Source: Cellulosilyticum ruminicola JCM 14822 (lineage in GTDB: Bacteria; Bacillota; Clostridia; Lachnospirales; Cellulosilyticaceae). From it: a DNA stretch of 64,000 nucleotides. The notes beneath the pieces were generated by a model. That model worked only from the letters and a program-made list of their open reading frames with translations, was not told where the DNA came from and did no database searches. Location of the stretch: positions 28,557 through 92,556 of the forward strand of contig NZ_BBCG01000011.1 in assembly GCF_001311925.1 (NCBI RefSeq), in the 5' to 3' direction. Positions 58,205 to 64,000 of the stretch are shown here, piece after piece. The first letter of the stretch is position 1, and every line of letters begins with the position of its first letter. Position numbers and translations under genes: made by a program.

Positions 58205-58312
58205 TTAGAATAAAAAAGCTGTGCAAACATGCACAGCTAATATTCCAAAAACCAATATCGCCGCACATACAAAAACTTCCCTACTTGAAAGCCTTATGTA
58301 CCGTAATGATAT
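58205..58312 (-). other. Frame for a hydrophobic micropeptide within a possible small RNA
   Basis: Between the AlbA_2 and GTPase genes, one minus-strand frame reads RLSSREVFVCAAILVFGILA then VHVCTAFLF and stops, a hydrophobic helix of about 20 residues with a charged start, as in type I toxin peptides. No ATG, GTG or TTG lies before the hydrophobic part. The alternative ATG frame at about 58277 (MCGDIGFWNISC) has AGTAGGGAAG upstream. The transcript would run from the promoter-like site at 58365-58393 to the terminator at 58211-58244. Confidence 0.35.
58211..58244 (-). terminator. Terminator between AlbA_2 and GTPase genes
   Basis: Minus strand AGCTGTGC, loop ATGTTT, GCACAGCTTTTTTA. Strong stem with T tract. 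It may end a short RNA that starts near 58358. Confidence 0.8.
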
Positions 58313-58364
58313 CTACTCACCGTTTCCGTATTTCGTGTCTTGTAGAAATCACATCTCTAGTATA

Positions 58365-58393
58365 TTTTTATCACCAGCAAATAAAATTGTCAA
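58365..58393 (-). promoter_or_regulatory. Promoter-like site after the AlbA_2 gene
   Basis: Minus strand TTGACA at 58393-58388, 17-bp spacer, TAAAAA at 58370-58365, with TATACT just beyond at 58364-58359. The -35 is perfect, the -10 ambiguous. Confidence 0.45.
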
Positions 58394-58410
58394 TCTTTTT
58401 TCAAAAATTT

Positions 58411-59694
58411 TTAAATTTTCGCCGAATAATTTTGTTTATTAAGTACCTCATCCACGTAACATATTGCTTTCTTAAACTCCGCTGATGTATTCTGTTTCAT
58501 ATTCTGATATTTATCTTCATATATGTTTCTCAGTAGAAGCATAAAATAATCCTTGTTCTGAATAATAATTCTAGCATCTACTGTTCTAATAGCGCAAAAC
58601 AAATATTTCAAGTCATCTTCTGCAACGGCTAACACTGAATTATCTTGGGCCAGCAGTGCCTCTTGCATTTTTATTTTTTTTCTGTAAGCTATCGTTCCTG
58701 TGTCTCTAAGTTTCTCTTGATATAATGACTCCTTTATCCTTGTCTCAACATGTTCTTTAGAACCGCTATACCCAACTACATGCTCAATATAGTCTCTAGG
58801 AAGATTTTTCAAATAGTAAAACACTGGTAGATTTTTCGCTTGTGAGTTAAGGATAAATTTCATATATTCAGCGCTATTTGACACTTTTTCTTGAAATAAG
58901 AAGCATTCAATAATTCTATTATTTGACAATGCAACCTCTTTTTCTCCAATAGTTACCGAAATAGGAGTTTCCTGCGTTTTCTTTACTTCTCCGACAATTG
59001 ATAGAACTGGCTCCCCATCTGTCTCAACAAATTTACCTTTATCCACAAATCGAATCTGATTTAATAATTCAGAGCTTATGTAAAGAGAATTTTTTTCTCC
59101 ATACAATTTACCAGAGCTTGTATTTAATATCATCGTATTTGAAACACCCGCCATGCTTATCTGTCGTATTTTGTCCATCCACAGTGAGTTTATTTTCTTA
59201 GTTTCTTCATCTAATATACTTCTCAACTCTGCATATTGTATTTCAGTGTTCTCGGCTTTGTATCTATAGTATATGGCTCCTATTTTTAATTTCTCTTCAA
59301 CATACTTCTTACAAATAACTGGTTTTGTTGTAGCTTCATGTACTTCAATAATACCGTATTTATTACCTTCAAACTCGTAAATATCACGTTCAAATTCAAT
59401 AGCAGGTTCAAAATGTTCTCTTACAAAGTTTGACCAAACAGAAAGATCTCGCTCTTCAAATTTTTTTAAACTCTTATCATTTAATCCTGTCATTACATGT
59501 GGTTTGTCTTTGATGCCAAAAATAATATGTCCCCCTTTATTATTAGCCATTGCAGCCATTGCGCGGACATACTCGGGCATGCTTCCCCATCCAAAATTCT
59601 GTTTGTATTCTATGGTATATCCTTCTTGAGTGCCAATGCAACCTGAATTTTGGGTACTTTTTTGAAATATTCTTTGTAATCTTTTTTCATTCAT
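58411..59694 (-). CDS. AlbA_2/Schlafen-type putative nucleic-acid-binding protein
   Basis: A 427-residue protein whose first 150 residues match the AlbA_2 (formerly AAA_4) domain related to Schlafen nucleases: TQEGYTIEYKQNFGWGSMPEYV, AAMANNKGGHIIFGIKDKP and YGIIEVHEATTKPVICKK. The acidic/Lys residues in IEYKQ are where Schlafen-type enzymes hold catalytic residues, but activity is uncertain. The C-terminal half is unrecognised and helical. Such proteins act as regulators or RNases, and some belong to antiphage systems. Same strand and close to the neighbours, so probably one operon. Confidence 0.8.
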   Translation of the reverse strand: MNEKRLQRIFQKSTQNSGCIGTQEGYTIEYKQNFGWGSMPEYVRAMAAMANNKGGHIIFGIKDKPHVMTGLNDKSLKKFEERDLSVWSNFVREHFEPAIEFERDIYEFEGNKYGIIEVHEATTKPVICKKYVEEKLKIGAIYYRYKAENTEIQYAELRSILDEETKKINSLWMDKIRQISMAGVSNTMILNTSSGKLYGEKNSLYISSELLNQIRFVDKGKFVETDGEPVLSIVGEVKKTQETPISVTIGEKEVALSNNRIIECFLFQEKVSNSAEYMKFILNSQAKNLPVFYYLKNLPRDYIEHVVGYSGSKEHVETRIKESLYQEKLRDTGTIAYRKKIKMQEALLAQDNSVLAVAEDDLKYLFCAIRTVDARIIIQNKDYFMLLLRNIYEDKYQNMKQNTSAEFKKAICYVDEVLNKQNYSAKI

Positions 59695-59774
59695 TTTTTC
59701 ACCCCATAAAAAATACTTCTGGTCATAATTGCAGTCTATTTAAGATCATTTTCATTTATTATCAAATCTTTCGT

Positions 59775-60023
59775 TCACTTGTTTTTATCTATTTCACCAA
59801 GCCGCTCTTGGAACTTAATAAACCAATCAACAAACTTCTTCTCGTTCTTCTTAGCTTTTATCTCAGCAAAAAGCTTATTTGATTCTTCTACATTTTTCTC
59901 CTTAACAGCATCCTGATACTTATATAGAACCTTGGAGCACTCTACACAAATATTAATGTCTTTTTCTAGCTCTTCAAAAGACTCCAAAAGTTTTTTCTTT
60001 CTACCACAACACGTACATTTCAT
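59775..60023 (-). CDS. Small protein with two CxxC motifs
   Basis: An 82-residue protein from ATG 60023 (MKCTCCGRKKKLLESFEELEK), with GGAGGTG just ahead. CTCCGRKKK near the start and CVECSKVLYKYQD about 30 residues later make a treble-clef or zinc-ribbon finger, followed by a lysine/glutamate-rich helix. It begins just after the large membrane-type gene ends, so they are probably co-translated. Function unknown. Confidence 0.75.
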   Translation of the reverse strand: MKCTCCGRKKKLLESFEELEKDINICVECSKVLYKYQDAVKEKNVEESNKLFAEIKAKKNEKKFVDWFIKFQERLGEIDKNK

Positions 60024-60037
60024 TACAAACACCTCCA

Positions 60038-61930
60038 CTAAGCAAATGCTGGCATCATATCAACTTCAATGATATCTTCATCCTTAATTACTTCCCTTGT
60101 ATTTACAGCCTTCTCAAAATATGGCATTAAGAATTGCTCAATATCATAGTACTGATGATTAGACTTTAACAGATTTCTTTGAAGCTTATTAATATCTTTA
60201 CCTGCATCATCAAGCAATGTAATAAGCCTATCTATTTCCTCTTCCGTCAGCAAATAATCAACAGCCATATTTGCAATGACAGCATTAAACAATCTTGCTG
60301 TAATAACAGCATCGTCCTCTTTAAAGAGATTTGTAAGTTGCTTCATAGCAACGCCTAATATAGTTCCTCCTAATAAGCCTCCTGCAAATCCTATTACCGC
60401 ACCTAACTTCTTATTTATTTTCTTTCCAACCTTCTCACCAATTTTACCTGCAGCCATTCCAGCGCCATAGGCACCAGCAATATTTCCAAAGAATGAGGCA
60501 CTGAGTGAAACCATATTTTTTACAAACTGGGTTCCAGTAATTTTCTTGTCTATTACTTTGTAAATATCAGGAACAGCAAAGACCGTAAATAATACCCCTT
60601 CTGAAACTGCTGTACTTCGTAATGCTTTTGCAAAGCTCTTTGAAGCTGCTTCTCCAGATATCCTTGCTTGGCCTAGGAGCGCTCTTTTTGCATTAATCAA
60701 TTCCGTTACAAGCTTTGTTCCCAATGCATCTGTAATCTTTTCCGACAAAGGAATCATAGCCCTTGTTAAACCGGTACGTGCAATCTGATTAGAAATAAGA
60801 TTTGCTGCAAACGCTGGGCCGAATACCTGAATAGCTGTATCTATTGCTGCATCTTGAGCCTTTTTTCTGTTCTTAGTCTTCCAGAAAACAATTCCAAAAG
60901 AAGCCAATGCCGAAATACCTGCTGCAAATGTACAAGTAACCGTTCCCGTAGCAATATCATAGGTTATAGACTCGAAAGTTCCTGCTTTCGCAAGATTACG
61001 AGCCTGCGCATACGTCAACTTGCTTTTTCTCACCAATTCTTTAGCTTGGCTAGGATCTGTCACGCCTGGAACCTGCCCTTTTGCGATTTTCTTTTCCATC
61101 GCAAGAACAGCTTTTTCGTATTGGTCAGATGGGACTTCAACCTGCATTGGTTTTCCAGATTTCAAATCATAGTATCTATACTCAAGTACGCCTGTATCTG
61201 GATTTTTCTTAAAGCAAGCGCCAACACTTGAATTTGCATTCTTGCAAAATTTACATTGAACCGGCTTTCCATTAATCAATTTATCAGGACCATTTTTTGC
61301 ATTATCACGTCCTACAACTGTAGACTTATCTCCACTAAGCTTATCTAAAATGGTACTTCCTTCTTCCACATAAATTCCATGACCAGTTTTACTCTGATCA
61401 GCTCCATAAGCAGCATTAAAAGTCGCCTGTTCAAAATTTAATGCTTCTACCTCTCCAAGTGCTGCAGATTCACTAAAGTCATACGCTTGAGCCTCTATTC
61501 GCTGTAATTCTTTTTCATAATTTTCAAAGAAGGAACATACATCCTTATTCTTAAAATATAGAATAGGAACATCTCCACTCCGAAGAACATATACTTTTTC
61601 ACCGTCAATTTCTTCTCTATCAAATGAGTATGATTCAGGATCGAAGTATTCCCATAATACAATCTGTTAAAAAAGCTTCAGCTCGTTTTCTTTTTTATTC
61701 TCGCCCTTTTTACTTTTCTTCAACGCACGTCTGGATGCCTTAAGAACTATTCCCCTATCAGTAATAACAGTTCCCTCTGGATACCCAGCAAAAGATTGAA
61801 TATCTGCCCATAAAATATCAAAATCATTGGGCACCGGCATATACTCTCTAATCTTTGCTATATTCTTTTCTGTCAATTCTGTTGGTGATGATGGCATAAG
61901 CTTCATCAGCTTCTCCAGAATATCATTCAT
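60038..61930 (-). CDS. Large glycine-rich membrane-type protein with in-frame stop
   Basis: About 630 codons in one frame, interrupted by a single TAA at 61669-61667. The upstream part (MNDILEKLMKLMPSSPTELT...VITDRGIVLKASRRALKK) has a small beta-type domain. Coding resumes with QIVLWEYFDPESYSFDREE. A cysteine motif (CKFCKNANSSVGAC) lies near codons 226-239. Then come a hydrophobic segment near 327-352 and a glycine-rich membrane-like region near 470-530 (GAYGAGMAAGKIGEKVGKK, GFAGGLLGGTILG), suggesting a glycine zipper. If the TAA is real, the product could restart at GTG 61369. Family unknown; its close neighbours suggest a shared pathway. Confidence 0.6.
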
Positions 61931-62087
61931 CTAAAACACCCTCTTCTACATCAAAATAATTTTCGTATTTATGAATGAACGCTTCATGAATAGCATCCAA
62001 TCTTCCAACCGGGGATCATTCAAAATCCGTCTTATCAATTACACCATTTAAAAAGGCTATATAATCTTCTTCTTTTTCAAGATACAT
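61923..62087 (-). CDS. Small acidic protein with in-frame stop
   Basis: A 54-codon frame, MYLEKEEDYIAFLNGVIDKT then DFE, TGA stop at 62018-62016, then SPVGRLDAIHEAFIHKYENY to DEEGVLDE-type end. It overlaps the DUF1232 gene by 11 bases and the large gene by the ATGAATGA junction, a pattern of translational coupling that supports a real gene. The single TGA is either a base error or a nonsense mutation. Function unknown. Confidence 0.45.
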
Positions 62088-62709
62088 TTCCTTTAAAATA
62101 AGTAACAGGAAGATTAATACTGTAAACAGTAGATCTATATGGCTCTTCTAGGATATCTTCAACAGCATACACACTAACCTTTTCATCCTTTGAAAGGACT
62201 AAAGCACCCAATGCTCTGTTATCTAATAGCTCTAGAATCGCCCCTCCAACCTGCTCTTCCAATTCTTCTATAGCATTTTCACGCAACTTTTCCTGCCATG
62301 ATTTGTATTTTTCCAAATCATGACCAACGCCTAAGCTCAGCACAAGGGTAACTACCGCAGCATCATCAATATATCCGGCAACTGGTATAAAGTCTGGTAT
62401 TAAATCAATTGGGCTAATAACATATATTAGTGCCGCTAAGATTGAAATAATAGAAGTCAATGGTATATCTGTATATTCCCGTTTAATATATGACTCCACC
62501 AGCTGATACATACTTATTATGTCATCGATAACTGTTCCCAAAACCGGAATATCATATGCTTTATGAATAAAAACTTCAAACTTAATCTTAAATTTTTCCC
62601 ACTTACTTGCATTATTAAGTATTTCTTCAGCTTTACTTTTCTTTGAAAAAAGAGCATTCTTCAATTCTTCTTCTGTAAAATTAGTTTTAAATCTCTTCGT
62701 AATAATCAC
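62077..62709 (-). CDS. DUF1232 (YkvA-like) membrane protein
   Basis: A 210-residue protein. The DUF1232 core, with ALIYVISPIDLIPDFIPVAGYIDDAAVV, lies at about residues 90-118 and forms a short membrane-associated hairpin. A helical N-terminal half precedes it. The start is uncertain: GTG 62709 has only a GGGG-type ribosome site overlapping it. DUF1232 proteins are widespread, and their function is not established. It lies 12 bp downstream of the ADP-ribosylglycohydrolase. Confidence 0.8.
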   Translation of the reverse strand: MIITKRFKTNFTEEELKNALFSKKSKAEEILNNASKWEKFKIKFEVFIHKAYDIPVLGTVIDDIISMYQLVESYIKREYTDIPLTSIISILAALIYVISPIDLIPDFIPVAGYIDDAAVVTLVLSLGVGHDLEKYKSWQEKLRENAIEELEEQVGGAILELLDNRALGALVLSKDEKVSVYAVEDILEEPYRSTVYSINLPVTYFKGNVS

Positions 62710-62721
62710 CCCATACTATGT

Positions 62722-63521
62722 TTACTTGCTAAGCATCATAAATTGCTCATATACTGCACGCATATCCGGCTCGATTCGAGCCAAAGTCTCATCCTTGTAG
62801 TTTTCTGGAATACCATAAAATGCTTCTGCAATCCCAGCTGAAATACATGTTAAAGTGTCACAATCACCACCAAGAGAAACTGCGCATCTAACAACGTCCT
62901 CAAACTCTGTTCCCTCAATAAAAGCTGTAATAGCTTCAGGCACAGTCTCCTGGCAACTCTCTACATGCCTATATGATGGTCGAATATCATCAAGTGTTCT
63001 AGATAAATCGTATCCAAATTCGTCTATAATATATTTCTTAATTTCATCTTTTAACTTACCGGTTCTTGCAAGGAAAATAGCTGATGCTGTAGCTTCTGCA
63101 CCTTTTATTCCTTCAGGATGATTATGGGTTACTTCTGCTGTAATTCTTGCGACTTCCCTTGTGCGTTCAATAGTGTCATAAAGCCACCCAGCAGAAGAAA
63201 CTCGCATAGCAGAACCATTACCCCAACTTCCATACGGGCTTTCGTCGTTAAGCTGCAACCACCAGATAAATCTTCCTCCATATCCGGCTCCTGGATATCT
63301 TCTTCCCCAAGTCTTCATTGCTTTAATTACTTCGTGTCTTATAGTATCAACGTCTGCATCAATGCCAGCCTTCATTAGACCATCTGCTACAGCTATAGTC
63401 ATAACAGAATCATCCGTGTATTCTGACTCATCTATAAATAAAGGGCCAAAATCCTTTATCTTTTCTCCACGATCAAACTCATAAGGCTTCCAACGATATC
63501 TCCAAGAATTGCTCCAATCAT
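62722..63521 (-). CDS. ADP-ribosylglycohydrolase, DraG family (frameshift)
   Basis: Removes ADP-ribose from proteins or nucleic acids. The true start is ATG 63521 behind GGAAGGAGGG. The first residues MIGAILGDIVGS join in another frame to YEFDRGEKIKDF once one G is restored at 63485-63486, giving 266 residues. Metal-binding motifs are YTDDSVM near the N-terminus and SLGGDCDTLTCISAGIAEA near the C-terminus, as in DraG/ARH enzymes. The start overlaps the stop of the vWA fragment. An apparent N-terminus reading from 63600 is an artefact of the frameshift. Confidence 0.88.
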
Positions 63522-63798
63522 TACTTTGCCCTCCTTCCGTTCTTTTGGCCTCGTTTCTCGTAATCGCGATCAATCTCTTCTTTCCATGCTCCACCTGCAA
63601 ATGTCATAGCCATATCTGCAGCTTTACATTGTCTCACACGAGTGACGGCAGCTTCAAGAACCTGATAATTAAGGGCTGTACCTACATCATCACAATTGTA
63701 GTTTGCAGCTCGATCTCGCTAATGCCCATGTTACCTGCAACTTCAATTGCATCAATATTGGCTCCTAAAAAAAGGAACTCCCAGTTATACAATGTCAT
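63521..63798 (-). pseudogene. Truncated vWA-domain protein (C-terminal part, frameshift)
   Basis: The frame reads YNWEFLFLGANIDAIEVAGN then, after restoring one G at about 63718, RDRAANYNCDDVGTALNYQV and ends EEIDRDYEKRGQKNGRRAK. This is the C-terminal third of vWA-domain proteins of the type found beside ADP-ribosylation or tellurite-type genes. The N-terminal metal-ion-dependent adhesion site is missing, as homology stops abruptly at 63798. It is coupled to the DraG gene by TAATG. Confidence 0.65.
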
Positions 63799-63800
63799 TT

Positions 63801-64000
63801 AGTTAAGTGATATTATATAAAAAAGGTCATCTACGAATAGTTAAATATTGGTAGATGACCTTTTTTATAGCTTAAACTCTATCTAAATGTATAATTTTAA
63901 GTATGGCAAATAGACAGAATACTTATTCTGTCTAAAAAATTGATAAATACCTATTTTATGCTACTCTATAGTTAAAGCTTACCGCTTTTTTAAATTTGAC
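63801..64000. other. AT-rich flank without genes
   Basis: No open frame on either strand. Apart from the terminator, it holds a short palindrome AGACAGAATA-CT-TATTCTGTCT at about 63912-63935, which may be an operator or a second hairpin. Confidence 0.45.
63826..63878. terminator. Bidirectional terminator right of the element
   Basis: AAAAAGGTCATCTAC, loop, GTAGATGACCTTTTTT: perfect 15-bp stem with tracts on both sides. Probably belongs to a chromosomal gene beyond the element. Confidence 0.75.

Larger units (their letters stand above)
51495..63813. mobile_element. Integrated element with serine recombinase (probable limits)
   Basis: The segment differs from the core by richer GC, different codon use and phage/ICE-type genes. 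The left edge is set by the serine recombinase ending at 51507 and the cut gene tail outside it. The right edge is set where a vWA gene is truncated at 63798 and DNA returns to very AT-rich sequence. ATATCACTTAA at 51500-51510 recurs inverted at 63803-63813, as expected for attP half-sites after serine-integrase integration. The right limit is inferred. Conjugation or virion genes are absent, so it is a genomic island or a decayed element. Confidence 0.55.

Noticed and set aside
58221..58485. Plus-strand small proteins opposite the AlbA_2-GTPase gap
   Set aside because: These frames lie antisense to the terminator and AlbA_2 end, lack ribosome sites and show no family features.
60038..62087. 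Selenocysteine or stop-codon recoding at the in-frame TGA and TAA
   Set aside because: One stop is TAA, no selenocysteine insertion element is evident, and core genes use all three stops normally.
51507..63813. Prophage or conjugative element
   Set aside because: No capsid, terminase, portal, tail, lysis, relaxase or type IV secretion genes are present in the segment.
11500..64000. tRNA genes
   Set aside because: I saw no cloverleaf-like segment with a T-loop GTTCGAATC pattern on either strand. RNase P RNA is the only clear RNA gene.

Overview
The window is a low-GC Gram-positive, endospore-forming, anaerobic-type chromosome of class Clostridia. Gene content and order (rpmF-plsX-acpP-rnc-smc, a dcw cluster running into spoIIGA-sigE-sigG, CodY, YlbJ, YtfJ, a Spo0E-like protein, and a GH5 cellulase lipoprotein) fit a Lachnospiraceae/Cellulosilyticum-like fibre degrader. 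The genus is an inference.

Layout. 1-7.9 kb, minus strand: pta, ackA, DUF177, rpmF, plsX, acpP, rnc, smc (acetate metabolism, then lipid and chromosome housekeeping). 8.1-10.6 kb, plus strand: tmcAL and ylbJ. 10.6-10.9 kb: a 285-bp inverted-repeat element. 11-15.1 kb, minus: dprA, topA, codY, with comM diverging at 15.2 kb. 16.8-19.8 kb, minus: nrdR, sigG, sigE, spoIIGA. 19.9-35.2 kb, minus: a dcw cluster (rsmH, ftsL-like, two PASTA class B PBPs, murE, murF, mraY, murD, ftsW, murA, divIB, ftsZ). It lacks murG, and its mraZ is decayed. 35.7-41.4 kb: a Spo0E-like gene, lgt, a small membrane protein, ychF, ytfJ, DUF2953 and an MscS channel. 41.5-49.4 kb, minus: rnpB, a TGS-domain nucleoside kinase, Nif3-like, trmK, rpoD, dnaG, dgt. 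49.6-51.3 kb: an IS4-type transposase remnant and a GH5 cellulase.

From about 51.5 to 63.8 kb lies an accessory element, visibly richer in GC than the core and with different codon use. It has a large serine recombinase and a small companion at its left edge, followed by a sigma/ArpU-like protein, an XRE repressor, a zinc-ribbon protein, a LexA-like S24 repressor, a large P-loop GTPase, an AlbA_2/Schlafen-type protein, a small zinc protein, a large glycine-rich membrane-type protein, a DUF1232 protein, a DraG-type ADP-ribosylglycohydrolase and a truncated vWA protein. The 58.4-63.8 kb genes overlap or nearly touch and all read on the minus strand. They are the best candidate here for an undescribed (defence or stress) system.

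Data quality matters for any reader. At least fifteen single-base indels, nearly all in short homopolymers, split conserved genes (smc twice, codY twice, topA, sigG, spoIIGA, a PBP, mscS, nif3 and several accessory genes). The other frame always resumes a clean family match, so these are most likely sequencing or assembly errors, and I annotate the reconstructed genes. Two accessory genes also contain a single in-frame stop. By contrast, the mraZ remnant carries many lesions and looks truly decayed.
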